Source: Aliiruegeria sabulilitoris
GTDB taxonomy: Bacteria > Pseudomonadota > Alphaproteobacteria > Rhodobacterales > Rhodobacteraceae
DNA: 64,000 nt
Direction: 5' to 3'
Assembly (NCBI RefSeq): GCF_001558155.1
Contig: NZ_LOAS01000026.1
Span: 1 to 64,000 of the forward strand
Shown here one piece after another: positions 1 to 9,354 of the stretch (position 1 is the stretch's first letter; the number at the start of each line of letters is the position of its first letter). The notes below the pieces were generated by a model. That model worked only from the letters and a program-made list of their open reading frames with translations, ran no database searches and had not been told where the DNA came from. A program made the position numbers and the translations under genes.

Positions 1-395
1 GTGATCGGACGCAAGGAGCGCAGATCAAGCGGCGTTGCGGTTGCCGCGAACGGCGGCAAGGTCGGCAAACTCGCCGTTCGATCCTGGTCGGCGGCGACCG
101 GACCTCCCGCGCCAGCGCGAACGGCAGTGAACTGCGCAATCCTGCCGTTGGCAGGTCACGGCACCTCGCACACGCAGCATGGTTTCCGACCGTCGTGAAC
201 GGCCCAATCCCGACCTCGGGCAACCTATCATATTGCCGCGGTGCGGCCCGTCAAAGCCGCCTTTCGCTGCAAGCGCAACACCCGGATCGGGTCGAACGCG
301 CAGATCGCGGACAGAGCGAACTTTCGTTGCTCATGCGCCAAAGTCCGTTACAGAAGTAAACCGGTCCAAGTCTCGCTCTCAAAGCGTTCAGTCCA
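1..395. other. Gene-free stretch at left edge of island
   Basis: No convincing gene. The short open frames in all phases have low-complexity, arginine- and serine-rich translations typical of shadow frames, and none has a good ribosome-binding site. Positions 46-69 match 9792-9815 in 22 of 24 bases in the same orientation, so this is probably decayed dispersed sequence that also lies at the other end of the LysR-ABC locus. The LysR gene ends at 396 on the minus strand. Confidence 0.6.
46..69 (+). repeat. Copy 1 of a 24-bp imperfect direct repeat
   Basis: Matches 9792-9815 in 22 of 24 bases, same orientation. It lies outside the LysR-ABC locus on the left. May be a dispersed relic element. 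Confidence 0.6.
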
Positions 396-1337
396 TCAAG
401 GCACAATTCCTGAAAGCTGCGAGACGTCGGAAACGACGTTTCGCAGCCATTGATGTCCAAAGTCCTTGGTGCGGGTTCTGTGCCAGACCTGAAAAATCTT
501 CCTGAACGGAGCTTCAAAGGGCAGTTCCGATACCTGCAGCCCGAAAGCCTGTTCGGCGTGCGGAACCAGAATGCGCGGCACGGTGTAAACCAGATCGGTC
601 AGAGCCGTTGCGCTGAGTGCTGCGGAATAGTGCGGAACACGAAGTTCGATCCGCCGCCGAATGCCCATCTTTGAAAGTGCCTCGTCGATACGGCTGTATT
701 CGGCGTCCAGCGTGGTGAACATGATGTGACCAAGCGACGTGTATTGTTCCATGCTCAAACCCGGTTGAAACAACGGGTGCCCTGCACGCGCGACACAAAC
801 AAACTCACTCGCTCCCAGAAGTTCGCGATCAAAACGCGAAGGTGTATCAAAATCCTGAATGACCGTGAGATCGATCCTTCCGCGTTCCAGATCTGAATAG
901 GCATCGTCGACGTTTTGGTTGATCGCCATCGAGTGCAAAAAACGCAATGAAACATTCGGTGCCTGTTTCGCAACACGTGCAGTGAGGCCAGGCACAAGCA
1001 GCGTTGAAAACAGATCATTCATGCCCAAGCGATAAGTTGCACGCAAGTTGGCCGGATCATTGTCATCCTTCACCGTCATGGCGTCCTGAAGCATCTTGAG
1101 GCTGGCGTCGATGGCCGGGGCCAGCTCACGGCAACGCTCGGTCGGTTGCATGCCGTCGGTGGATCGAATGAACAATTCATCATCCATCAGGTCGCGCAAC
1201 CGCCGCAACGCATGGCTGACGGCGGGTTGGCTTAATCCGACAGAGTTCGCGGCTTTGGTTACGCTTCGTTCGGCTGCGAGAGCCGAGAAAACCTTTAGAA
1301 GATTCAAGTCGATGGCGTTCAAATTCTTCTGGTGCAT
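396..1337 (-). CDS. LysR-family transcriptional regulator
   Basis: 313-aa LysR-type regulator. The N-terminal winged helix-turn-helix covers about residues 4-62 (VTKAANSVGLSQPAVSHALRR), followed by a periplasmic-binding-protein-like effector domain to the C-terminus. It is divergent from the ABC importer operon starting at 1422, the classic arrangement for a LysR activator of the neighbouring transport genes. I chose the ATG at 1337 (MHQKNLNAIDLNLL), where LysR proteins usually begin. An ATG at 1355 would add six residues but would run through an inverted repeat (1338-1352) that looks like an operator. The effector is unknown; by context it is a peptide-like or acylated amino-acid compound handled by the operon. 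Confidence 0.9.
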   Translation of the reverse strand: MHQKNLNAIDLNLLKVFSALAAERSVTKAANSVGLSQPAVSHALRRLRDLMDDELFIRSTDGMQPTERCRELAPAIDASLKMLQDAMTVKDDNDPANLRATYRLGMNDLFSTLLVPGLTARVAKQAPNVSLRFLHSMAINQNVDDAYSDLERGRIDLTVIQDFDTPSRFDRELLGASEFVCVARAGHPLFQPGLSMEQYTSLGHIMFTTLDAEYSRIDEALSKMGIRRRIELRVPHYSAALSATALTDLVYTVPRILVPHAEQAFGLQVSELPFEAPFRKIFQVWHRTRTKDFGHQWLRNVVSDVSQLSGIVP

Positions 1338-1381
1338 ATTAGCGATACTAATCATTCATTATTTGGATGCAACCGAGTTGC
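1338..1381. promoter_or_regulatory. Divergent LysR/ABC promoter with two inverted repeats
   Basis: Two short perfect dyads lie between the divergent genes: ATTAG-N5-CTAAT at 1338-1352 and GCAAC-N3-GTTGC at 1369-1381. The first has the size and T-N11-A form expected of a LysR box. Either could be the recognition or activation site. This is inference from symmetry and position only. Confidence 0.5.
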
Positions 1382-1421
1382 GTTAACTAGATGCAGGAGA
1401 ACTCAAAAGGGGAGAATCCAT

Positions 1422-2939
1422 ATGTCCGTCAAATCCATGCTGCTTGCCTCAGCGCTGGCGCTTTCCACCGCGCTGCCCAGCTTTGCCGACAAGGCGAATG
1501 ACACGTTGGTTGTAGCTTTCAACAAGGAAGTTCAGACGCTTGACGGTCTCTACTCAACGTCGCGCGAGAACCTGATCCTGTCCTATCTGACCTCGGATCA
1601 GCTGGTTGAGCTGAACCTCGACACCGGAGAGTATGAAGGCGCACTGGCGGAAAACTATACTTGGGTCGATGATCGCACCATCGACTTCACACTCCGCGAA
1701 GGCCTGACATTCCATGACGGCTCGCCCGTAACGGTCGAAGACATCGTCTATTCCTTTGACTGGATCGCCGATGCGGACTCCAAGACCAAACGCGGCGCCT
1801 TTATCCGTGGCTGGTTCGAGAGCGCTGTCGCGATTGATGAACGCACAGTGCGCGTCACCGCCAAACAACCCTATCCCCTGATGCTGCGTGACATCGCCGT
1901 CTTTGTTCTGACACGCAAGGCAGGCAGCTATGGCGATGGCAACCCTGATGCGCTGACGCAAAAATTCGTCGGCACCGGCCCTTACAAGATCTCTGAGTTT
2001 GCGATGGGCGCCGGTGTGCAGCTGGAGCGCTATGATGGGTACTACGCTGGCGGACCCAAGGCGGCCGGTTCGATTGAGAAAATCGTTTTGCGCCCGATTC
2101 CCGACTGGGGCACAGTGACAGCGGAATTGCTGTCGGGTGGCGTAAACTGGTCGTTCAACGTGCCTGACGATACGGCCAAAGATCTGGGCGGATTGCCCAT
2201 GGTGGATCATGTATCCGGCGTATCCACGCGCGTTGCCTTCCTCGTGCTGGACGCCGCAGGTGTCAGCGATGCGGAAGGCCCAATCACCAACAAGCTGGTG
2301 CGCCAGGCGCTCAACCATGCGGTAAACCGCGAAGAGATCGTTGAATTTCTTGTCGGCGGTTCAGGCCGCGTCGTTCACTCGACCTGCAACGCGGGCATGT
2401 TCGGCTGCGATGTCGAGATCACGGAATACGACTATGACCCTGAAAAGGCCAAGGCTCTGCTGGCTGAAGCAGGCTACCCGGACGGCTTTGAGTTCGACCT
2501 GACCGCCTATCGCGAACGCCCCATCATGGAAGCGGTTGCCGCCGATCTGGCCGAAGTCGGCGTGACCGCGAATGTCAACTTCGTGAAGCTTTCCGCGCTG
2601 TCCAAATCCCGCGCAGAAGGTCAGCTTGAAGCATTCCAGAACGCCTGGGGCTTTTATGCGACGCCTGATCTGGGCGCGATTTCCAACTACTATGTCGAAG
2701 GGTCCAACCGCAACCTGCACCACGACGCAGAGGTTCAAGAATGGTTCAAGGCTGCGCTGGAAACCGTCGATCAGGAAGAACGCGCAGAGCTGTATGCGAA
2801 GGCCCTGAAGAAGGTCGCCGACGAGGCTTACCTGCTTCCGATTTTCCAGTACTCGCAAAACTACGTGAAGAGCGTGGATGTGAACTTTGAGGCACCGGCT
2901 GACGGCCTGCCTCGGCTCAATGAGCTGAGCTGGAAGTAA
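1422..2939 (+). CDS. ABC transporter periplasmic substrate-binding protein (SBP_bac_5, peptide/nickel type)
   Basis: 505-aa extracytoplasmic solute receptor of the DppA/OppA family. Residues 1-22 form a Sec signal peptide (hydrophobic core LLASALALSTALPSFA, cut before DKAND). The mature part has family features such as LAENYTW, FTLREGLTFHDGSPVTVEDIV and, late, PILPIF-like LLPIFQYSQ. The ATG at 1422 follows an AAAGGGGAG Shine-Dalgarno; an upstream in-frame ATG at 1332 would overlap the LysR gene and bury the signal peptide. First gene of an operon with two permeases, a double ATPase, an M20 peptidase and a CapA-like protein. The substrate is not recognisable from sequence; the hydrolases suggest a peptide or acylated amino acid that is broken down after uptake. 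Confidence 0.92.
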   Translation: MSVKSMLLASALALSTALPSFADKANDTLVVAFNKEVQTLDGLYSTSRENLILSYLTSDQLVELNLDTGEYEGALAENYTWVDDRTIDFTLREGLTFHDGSPVTVEDIVYSFDWIADADSKTKRGAFIRGWFESAVAIDERTVRVTAKQPYPLMLRDIAVFVLTRKAGSYGDGNPDALTQKFVGTGPYKISEFAMGAGVQLERYDGYYAGGPKAAGSIEKIVLRPIPDWGTVTAELLSGGVNWSFNVPDDTAKDLGGLPMVDHVSGVSTRVAFLVLDAAGVSDAEGPITNKLVRQALNHAVNREEIVEFLVGGSGRVVHSTCNAGMFGCDVEITEYDYDPEKAKALLAEAGYPDGFEFDLTAYRERPIMEAVAADLAEVGVTANVNFVKLSALSKSRAEGQLEAFQNAWGFYATPDLGAISNYYVEGSNRNLHHDAEVQEWFKAALETVDQEERAELYAKALKKVADEAYLLPIFQYSQNYVKSVDVNFEAPADGLPRLNELSWK

Positions 2940-2948
2940 AGCCGCCCT

Positions 2949-2979
2949 ACGGACGGGCGTTCCTCCCGCGCCCGTCCGT
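2949..2979 (+). terminator. Perfect 11-bp stem-loop after the binding-protein gene
   Basis: ACGGACGGGCG (2949-2959) and its exact complement (2969-2979) flank a 9-base loop, 10 nt after the binding-protein stop and 30 nt before the permease start. No long T-run follows. In many binding-protein operons such a hairpin stabilises the receptor mRNA or partly terminates, giving more receptor than permease. The same role is likely here. Confidence 0.7.
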
Positions 2980-3008
2980 CATTCACTCATTTTGCGGGGA
3001 CAACCGCC

Positions 3009-3926
3009 ATGCTTAGATTCATCCTTAAACGCCTCGCTCTTGGCCTTTCGGTCGCGCTGACCGTGTCGCTTGCCACGTTCCTGCTGCTGAACCTGGCAGC
3101 CGACCCCGCGGCGATGGTGGCCGGTGAAGACGCCACCCAAGAAGCGATCGAGCAAATCCGGGTGCAATACGGGTTTGACCGCCCACTTTATGTCCGCTTT
3201 TTCGAATGGTTTGGTAGCATTCTGGTTGGTGACTTTGGTGACAGCTATTACTGGAAAAAACCGGTATTCGAGCTGCTGATCGAGCGCGCCCCGGTTACCA
3301 TTGCCCTGGCCCTTGGCGCGCTCAGCGTCACCATTCTTGTAGGTCTTCCGCTGGGTGTTCTGGCCGCGCTGAAACCAAATGGCTGGCTTGATCGCTTTGC
3401 CTTGAGTTTCGGCACCGCCGCTCAGGCCGTTCCGAATTTCTGGCTCGGGCTGATCCTGATCATCCTTTTGGGCGTCATGTTCCCGATCTTTCCTGTCTCG
3501 GGAGATTCCACATGGAAACACTTCGTCTTGCCCTGTTTCGTTCTTGGCACCAGCGCTGTTCCCCAAGTGCTGCGCCTGACACGGACCGGCATGATCGAGG
3601 TGCTGGGCTCTGACTATATCCGAACGGCCCGTGCCAAAGGGTTTCGTCCAAGCCAGATCCTGTTCCGCCATGCGCTGCGCAATGCGCTTTTGCCGGTTGT
3701 CAGCGTTCTGGCGATCCAACTGGGCTACAAGCTGGGCGGCTCGGTCATCACCGAAACGGTCTTTGCGCTCAATGGACTGGGCCGTCTGGCCTACGAGTCG
3801 ATCCTCGGCGCCGACATCCCGACGGTGCAAATGCTCGTCTTCTTCTTTGCCCTTGTATTCATCGTCCTGACCGTTCTGGGCGACATCCTGAACGCGTGGC
3901 TTGACCCGCGCATGCGTGTGGAGTGA
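3009..3926 (+). CDS. ABC transporter permease, DppB/OppB type
   Basis: 305-aa inner-membrane permease with about six transmembrane helices. The N-terminal helix (RLALGLSVALTVSLATFLLLNL) and the LRFILKR start are typical of DppB proteins. The cytoplasmic EAA loop that docks the ATPase is seen as GSDYIRTARAKGF around residue 205, followed by RHALRNALLPVVS. It pairs with the DppC-type permease, which starts 4 nt downstream of this stop. Length is normal for the family. Confidence 0.93.
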   Translation: MLRFILKRLALGLSVALTVSLATFLLLNLAADPAAMVAGEDATQEAIEQIRVQYGFDRPLYVRFFEWFGSILVGDFGDSYYWKKPVFELLIERAPVTIALALGALSVTILVGLPLGVLAALKPNGWLDRFALSFGTAAQAVPNFWLGLILIILLGVMFPIFPVSGDSTWKHFVLPCFVLGTSAVPQVLRLTRTGMIEVLGSDYIRTARAKGFRPSQILFRHALRNALLPVVSVLAIQLGYKLGGSVITETVFALNGLGRLAYESILGADIPTVQMLVFFFALVFIVLTVLGDILNAWLDPRMRVE

Positions 3927-3930
3927 ACCC

Positions 3931-4839
3931 ATGACAACAACAGCGAACGCCGTGGCTGCAATGGCCGACGATATCATCGACCTGACGCCGAAAGAGCGGA
4001 TGATCCGCAAGGCAAAAAGCCACTTTGGCTTCAAGTTCGGCGCATTTATCGTGATCTCTTTCGCATTGATCGCGATCTTCGCTCCGCTCTTTGCACCGCA
4101 TGATCCCTATCTTCAGGACCTTGCGAAACGTCTGGTGCCGCCCGTGTGGCAAGAAGGCGGGTCCTGGGAGCATATCCTAGGCACCGACGCGCTTGGCCGC
4201 GATTACCTGAGCCGTCTGATTTACGGTGCACGGATTTCCATGGGCGTAGGCTTCGGCGCTGCAACCTTGGGATGTCTGATTGGCGTCACCATCGGTCTCA
4301 GTGCGGGCTATCTGGGCGGGCGCGTCGATCAGGCCGCCTCCTTTTTGCTGACCTGCCAACTGGCGCTACCGTCTCTCTTGCTGGCCATGGCGCTTGTGTT
4401 CTTTGTAGGCTCCTCCGTCCCGACCCTCGTGATCGTGCTCGGTGTGTTGCATTGGCAATACTACATGGTGGTCACGCGGACGCTGACCCGGCAGATCAGA
4501 TCGCTTGAGTATGTCGCGGCGGCGCGCTCGATCGGCAGCACCGACCGGCAGATCCTGTTCTACGAAATCCTGCCGAACCTCTTTAACCAGATCATCGTTG
4601 TGTTCTCGTTGGAAATGGCCGTTGTCATCATCCACGAAGCGTCGCTGTCGTTTCTCGGTGTGGGTGTGCAGCCCCCGACTGCCTCCTGGGGTCTGATGAT
4701 CGCTGAGGGCAAGACCATGATGTATTTCAAACCCTACCTCGTCGTGATCCCCGGTGCCGCGCTGTTCTTGTTGGTGCTGGCTGTGAACCTGCTGGGCGAT
4801 GGCATTCGCGACATCACCGCACCCGAAAGCCGCAACTGA
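3931..4839 (+). CDS. ABC transporter permease, DppC/OppC type
   Basis: 302-aa permease with a long cytoplasmic N-terminus (OppC_N, about 1-75), the HILGTDALGRDYLSRLIYGAR signature and an EAA loop (EYVAAARSIGSTDRQILFYEILPN). The C-terminal membrane part contains EASLSFLGVGVQPP, diagnostic for DppC. Start at ATG 3931, four bases after the dppB-type stop. The stop overlaps an ATG at 4839, but the downstream ATPase is better started at 4860. Confidence 0.92.
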   Translation: MTTTANAVAAMADDIIDLTPKERMIRKAKSHFGFKFGAFIVISFALIAIFAPLFAPHDPYLQDLAKRLVPPVWQEGGSWEHILGTDALGRDYLSRLIYGARISMGVGFGAATLGCLIGVTIGLSAGYLGGRVDQAASFLLTCQLALPSLLLAMALVFFVGSSVPTLVIVLGVLHWQYYMVVTRTLTRQIRSLEYVAAARSIGSTDRQILFYEILPNLFNQIIVVFSLEMAVVIIHEASLSFLGVGVQPPTASWGLMIAEGKTMMYFKPYLVVIPGAALFLLVLAVNLLGDGIRDITAPESRN

Positions 4840-4859
4840 TGCCGCGGGAGGAAAAAGAC

Positions 4860-6875
4860 ATGCAGCCCCTACTTGAAGTTCAAGACCTGTCGGTAACCCT
4901 GAAACTGGCCGAAGGTGAAATGACCGCCGTGCGCGATGTTTCTTTCACGGTGAACCGGGGGGAAACGCTTGGCATCGTCGGTGAATCCGGCTCAGGCAAA
5001 TCGGTGTCCTCCATGGCAATCATGGGGCTTCTGCCAAAGGGCACACGCACCCAAGCTGCGTGCCTGAGGTTTGATGACACGGATCTGTTGACCGCGACCG
5101 AGGACCAGATGTCCAGGCTGCGTGGCAACAAGATCGCGATGATCTTTCAGGAGCCGATGACGTCGCTCAACCCGGTCTACACAATCGGGCGGCAGATGAC
5201 CGAGTTGATGCAGCATCACAAGAACGCATCCAAGGCCGAGGCCCGCGCCCGTGCGATTGAGCTCCTGGAAAAGGTCGGGATCACCGCCGCCGCCAGCCGC
5301 TTGTCGCAATATCCGCACCAGCTGTCAGGCGGGCTGCGCCAGCGGGTAATGATCGCGATGATGCTGATGAACGATCCGGACCTGATCATCGCTGATGAAC
5401 CCACCACCGCTCTGGACGTGACCATTCAGGCGCAAATCCTGAATCTGCTCAAGGACCTGCAAAAGGAACTGAACATAGCGCTCATCATCATCTCGCACGA
5501 TATGGGGGTTGTGGCCCGCGTGTCGGACAAGATCGCGGTGATGTATGCCGGTCAGGTGATCGAAACCGGGACGGTGGCGAATGTACTGCAAAATCCCGTT
5601 CACCCCTATACCCAAGGCTTGCTGGAGAGCATTCCGATCCCCGGCCAGATCGAACCGGGCGGCGAGTTGGGGTCCATCCCCGGTCTGGTTCCATCGTTGA
5701 AAACACGGTTCAAGGGCTGTCGCTTTGCCAATCGCTGCACACGTGTTCAGGACGCCTGCATAGAAGAGAGTGTTGCTTTGCGTGACGCGCTGACGGGTCA
5801 GGCCTATCGCTGCGTTCTACCGTTTCAGGACCTCATGGCCCCTGCCGCGCCAGAGGGCCATGAGGCGGCAGGCTCTGGCCATGTCTATGGCTCCCGGATC
5901 GACATGGAGGCAACTCCCCTGCTGTCTGCCGATGCGGCTGAATGTGTGTTTCAGGTCAGCCAGGGCATGTTCTCCGCGCCCAAACCGCTGAAAGCTGTCG
6001 ACAACCTATCTTTGGACCTTCGCAAAGGCGAAGTTGTGGCCGTTGTCGGCGAATCCGGCTGCGGCAAGTCCACTCTGGCGCGCATGCTTTTGGGGCTTCA
6101 AGACCCCACCAATGGCAAGGTCACGTTGGATGGGCGTGACATTTCGGCCATGTCAAATGCCGAGCGGTCGCGAAAGGTCCAGTCGATCTTTCAGGACCCG
6201 TATTCGTCGCTCAACCCCCGCCGAACGATTGGCGAGATCATCCGCCGTCCGATGGCCTTGCACGCTATGGGAAGCGCAAGCGAGCAGCAAGAAGTGGTCG
6301 AAGAGATCATGGAGCGCGTCGGCCTGCCGCGGAACTTTTATCACAACTATCCCAACCAGCTTTCTGGCGGGCAACGTCAGCGTGTCGCCATTGCGCGTGC
6401 ACTGGTCCTGAAACCCGAGATTGTCGTCTGCGACGAACCGACCTCGGCGCTGGATGTCTCGGTTCAGGCCCAAATCCTGAACCTGCTGCTGGAACTGCGC
6501 CGGGAGATGCGGCTCACCTATCTGCTCATCACGCATGACATGGCGGTGGTCGAACATATCGCAACCCGTGTGATCGTCATGTATCTGGGCCGGGTGGTCG
6601 AGATCGCCGACGCGCGCTCGATCTTCAAATCCCCCAAACACCCCTACACCAAGGCGCTGCTCAAGTCCGTGTTGACCCCCGACCCCGGTGCCGGTGTACC
6701 GAGCATTGAGCTGGGTTCCTCCTATCCCAACCCGATCGACCCGCCCGGCGGCTGCACGTTCCACCCCAGGTGCGAGTTCGCCGAGGAGATATGCAAGGCC
6801 AAGGCGCCTCTGCTTGAACATCTCACCGGCCAGCAAAGCTGTGCCTGTCACATGGTGGCGAGGGAAGTGGTATGA
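4860..6875 (+). CDS. Fused double ATP-binding subunit of peptide-type ABC importer (DppD-DppF fusion)
   Basis: 671-aa cytoplasmic protein with two complete ABC ATPase domains. The first has Walker A GESGSGKS (residues 41-48), signature LSGGLRQR (about 155) and Walker B LIIADEP. The second has GESGCGKS near residue 397, LSGGQRQR and IVVCDEP. Each is followed by an oligopeptide-transporter C-terminal region with cysteines (GCRFANRC, GCTFHPRCEFAEEIC), as in DppD/DppF. One polypeptide thus replaces the usual heterodimer. The ATG at 4860 has a strong GGGAGGAAA site 8 nt upstream; the ATG at 4839 overlaps the previous stop and lacks one. The stop overlaps the next gene by 4 nt. Confidence 0.92.
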   Translation: MQPLLEVQDLSVTLKLAEGEMTAVRDVSFTVNRGETLGIVGESGSGKSVSSMAIMGLLPKGTRTQAACLRFDDTDLLTATEDQMSRLRGNKIAMIFQEPMTSLNPVYTIGRQMTELMQHHKNASKAEARARAIELLEKVGITAAASRLSQYPHQLSGGLRQRVMIAMMLMNDPDLIIADEPTTALDVTIQAQILNLLKDLQKELNIALIIISHDMGVVARVSDKIAVMYAGQVIETGTVANVLQNPVHPYTQGLLESIPIPGQIEPGGELGSIPGLVPSLKTRFKGCRFANRCTRVQDACIEESVALRDALTGQAYRCVLPFQDLMAPAAPEGHEAAGSGHVYGSRIDMEATPLLSADAAECVFQVSQGMFSAPKPLKAVDNLSLDLRKGEVVAVVGESGCGKSTLARMLLGLQDPTNGKVTLDGRDISAMSNAERSRKVQSIFQDPYSSLNPRRTIGEIIRRPMALHAMGSASEQQEVVEEIMERVGLPRNFYHNYPNQLSGGQRQRVAIARALVLKPEIVVCDEPTSALDVSVQAQILNLLLELRREMRLTYLLITHDMAVVEHIATRVIVMYLGRVVEIADARSIFKSPKHPYTKALLKSVLTPDPGAGVPSIELGSSYPNPIDPPGGCTFHPRCEFAEEICKAKAPLLEHLTGQQSCACHMVAREVV

Positions 6876-8059
6876 ACAACATGGCTGAACCACGCGCCCA
6901 ACACGCCGTCGACCCCGTCGAATTGACAGCCGACCTTGTGCGCTGCCAGACCGTGACCCCCGAGGAAGGTGGTGCGCTTGAGCTGCTAAGCGCATTGCTG
7001 AGCGAGCATGGGTTTCAGTGTCAGCGCATTGATCGCAAGGGTATTCCCAATCTTTATGCGGTATGGGGGGAGGGCCGAAGTGGCCGCACGTTCGGGTTTA
7101 ACGGTCATACCGATGTCGTTCCGATAGGCGATCCAAAAGACTGGACTGTCGATCCTTTTGGAGCAGAGATCCGTGACGGCATTCTCTACGGGCGCGGCTC
7201 AACGGACATGAAATCTGGCGTTGCGGCCTTTGCCGCGGCCGCCATCTCGTTTGTCAACGAGACACCACCTGATGGCCGCGTCATCATCGCGCTCACAGGT
7301 GCCGAAGAAACCGGCTCGCCCGATGGGACACGTGCCATTGTCCAATGGATGGAGGCCAATGATGTGCGGGCCGACCACTTTATCGTGGGTGAACCGACGA
7401 GCCTTAAGTCCATCGGGGACGCAATAAAGATCGGTCGCCGGGGCACGATCACGGTCTTTCTGACCGTGACTGGCGTGCAAGGCCATTCGGGATATCCGGA
7501 AAAGGCGAACAACCCGCTTCCTGCACTGGTCGATCTTTTGCAAGGCTTCGGGGAAACGGCCATGGACGAAGGAACGGAGTATTTCGCGCCTTCGACTCTC
7601 GCGATCACGACGATTGATACGGGTAATCCTGCGCGCAATGTCATCCCTGCCACGTGCAAGGCGACCTTGAGCATCCGGTTCAACGACAAATGGACCTCTG
7701 GGAAAGTCCTTGACTGGGTGTCCACACATACGCGCACCGCCGAGGAAAAGTTCGGTGTCACGATCAGTACCGATCACCACCTGTCGGGAGAGTGTTTTTT
7801 TACACCGCCCGGGGCTCTTTCAAAGCTGGTTCAAGATGCCGTCGAACAGGAAACGGGACAAAGACCACAGATGACGACACTGGGCGGCAGTTCCGATGCC
7901 CGCCACCTCTTCAAGCACTGCCCGGTGGTCGAGGTTGGTTTGACCGGCGAGACCTTGCATCAGGTGGATGAGCACGTCTCCGTGGCCGAAATCAACGCGC
8001 TCAAGTCCGTCTACGGCAGAATCATGCGGGACTACTTCGGGTCGGAGGGCAAGATATGA
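6872..8059 (+). CDS. M20-family metallopeptidase, DapE/ArgE-like
   Basis: 395-aa cytoplasmic zinc hydrolase of the succinyl-diaminopimelate desuccinylase / acetylornithine deacetylase type. Metal and catalytic residues are visible: GHTDVVP (H79, D81), GRGSTDMKSG (D112) and GAEETGS (general base E145, metal ligand E146); a late His sits in ETLHQVDEHV. The dimerisation lid domain is inserted in the middle (about 180-290). ATGA overlap with the ATPase gene upstream and with the CapA-like gene downstream makes it part of the importer operon, so its substrate is probably the imported compound (an N-acyl amino acid or short peptide), not lysine biosynthesis. That assignment is inferred from context. 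Confidence 0.88.
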   Translation: MNNMAEPRAQHAVDPVELTADLVRCQTVTPEEGGALELLSALLSEHGFQCQRIDRKGIPNLYAVWGEGRSGRTFGFNGHTDVVPIGDPKDWTVDPFGAEIRDGILYGRGSTDMKSGVAAFAAAAISFVNETPPDGRVIIALTGAEETGSPDGTRAIVQWMEANDVRADHFIVGEPTSLKSIGDAIKIGRRGTITVFLTVTGVQGHSGYPEKANNPLPALVDLLQGFGETAMDEGTEYFAPSTLAITTIDTGNPARNVIPATCKATLSIRFNDKWTSGKVLDWVSTHTRTAEEKFGVTISTDHHLSGECFFTPPGALSKLVQDAVEQETGQRPQMTTLGGSSDARHLFKHCPVVEVGLTGETLHQVDEHVSVAEINALKSVYGRIMRDYFGSEGKI

Positions 8060-9351
8060 CCACACTGGCCCTGACCGGTGACAGCATCCTGCAACGGCGG
8101 CTTCTCAGCAAGTCAGACCCGGTCATCAAACCTCTCTTTGATCTGATCCGTGGATGCGATGCGGGGTTCACCAACCTGGAAGTCTTGCCAAACGATTATC
8201 GCGGCGATCCCGCCTTTGACAGCGGCGGGTCGCATTTCGGCGCGCCGTCATGGGTGCTGGATGACCTGGCCGAGGCCGGGTTTGGAATGTTTTCCACGGC
8301 GACAAACCACACGCTCGACTACTCCATCTCTGGGCTTGAATATACGTTGGACCAACTCGACAAACGCGGCCTTTGCCACGCCGGGGCCGGACGACACCTT
8401 GAGGAGGCCCGACGCGCCGCTTATCTCACGACGCCCAATGCGACGATCGGCATGGTCGCCTGTGGGTCCACTTATACGAAGGGGCAGGAAGCCGCGCGCC
8501 AGACGGCAGCCATGCAGGGGCGACCCGGCCTGAACCCGCTTTGGCCCGACAGCACCTATGAGGTGACGGCAGAGCAAATGGCCGTCGTGAAAGAGATGGC
8601 CGAGGGGCTGGGCCTGGAGAAGTTCCGCCAGCTCCGCATTGGCACAGGGTTTGCCTTCGAAGCCCCGGAGGGCATTTTTCCCCTCAATGGCATGAACTTC
8701 CGCGTAGGCGAGCAAACCCGCCATGTGCGCCATCCGAACCCCAAAGACCTGGCCGCGATCATCCGCTGGGTTGAAGAGGCTAAACTGGCCTCTGACATCG
8801 CGCTGGTCAGCATCCACGCCCATGAACATGCCAATGAAAAGGACCAACCGGCGGATTTCATCGTCGAGTTCGCCCACGCGGTGATCGACGCAGGTGCCGA
8901 TCTGGTCGTCGGCCACGGGCCGCATCTGCTGCGCGGCATGGAAATCTACAAGGGCAAACCGATTTTCTACAGTCTCGGTAATTTCATCGGTCAGAACGAA
9001 ATGGTCCGGCAGCTGCCAGGCGAATCCTATGATCGCTTCCGTGTCGATGACCAACTGACACCGACGCAGCTCTACAAGCAGCGCACACTAGATGACCAGA
9101 AAGGCTTCCCTTCCGATGAACGCTATTGGCAGACTGTGGTCCCGATATGCCGCTTTGAGGATGACACGCTTGTCGATGTCGAAGTACATCCCGCTTCCCT
9201 CGGTCTGGGTGAACAGCGTCACCGCAGGGGGCGTCCACGTTTGGCACAGGGTGCCGAGGCTGAATCAATTCTCAACCGGTTTTCCTCGCTGTCGAACCAA
9301 TTTGGATCAACGCTCGAAGCCGGTGACAACTGCGCCAGAGCCGTTCTCTGA
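8056..9351 (+). CDS. CapA-family (poly-gamma-glutamate-type) metallophosphatase-like protein
   Basis: 431-aa protein of the PGA_cap/CapA fold, a calcineurin-like two-metal phosphoesterase relative. Motifs: LTGDSIL near the start, FTNLE, ATNHTLDY, SIHAHEHANE, VVGHGPHLLRG and FYSLGNFIGQ. There is no signal peptide or membrane segment, unlike CapA of capsule loci, so it should act in the cytoplasm. It overlaps the M20 peptidase gene by ATGA and is the last gene of the operon, followed by a hairpin. Here it probably modifies or hydrolyses the imported substrate instead of building a capsule; the chemistry is unknown. Confidence 0.85.
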   Translation: MTTLALTGDSILQRRLLSKSDPVIKPLFDLIRGCDAGFTNLEVLPNDYRGDPAFDSGGSHFGAPSWVLDDLAEAGFGMFSTATNHTLDYSISGLEYTLDQLDKRGLCHAGAGRHLEEARRAAYLTTPNATIGMVACGSTYTKGQEAARQTAAMQGRPGLNPLWPDSTYEVTAEQMAVVKEMAEGLGLEKFRQLRIGTGFAFEAPEGIFPLNGMNFRVGEQTRHVRHPNPKDLAAIIRWVEEAKLASDIALVSIHAHEHANEKDQPADFIVEFAHAVIDAGADLVVGHGPHLLRGMEIYKGKPIFYSLGNFIGQNEMVRQLPGESYDRFRVDDQLTPTQLYKQRTLDDQKGFPSDERYWQTVVPICRFEDDTLVDVEVHPASLGLGEQRHRRGRPRLAQGAEAESILNRFSSLSNQFGSTLEAGDNCARAVL

Positions 9352-9354
9352 GCG

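Noticed and set aside
2979-4034. Long minus-strand frame opposite the permease genes
   Set aside because: Translation is Gln/Arg/Asp-rich without domain, antisense to two clear permeases and lacking a ribosome-binding site.
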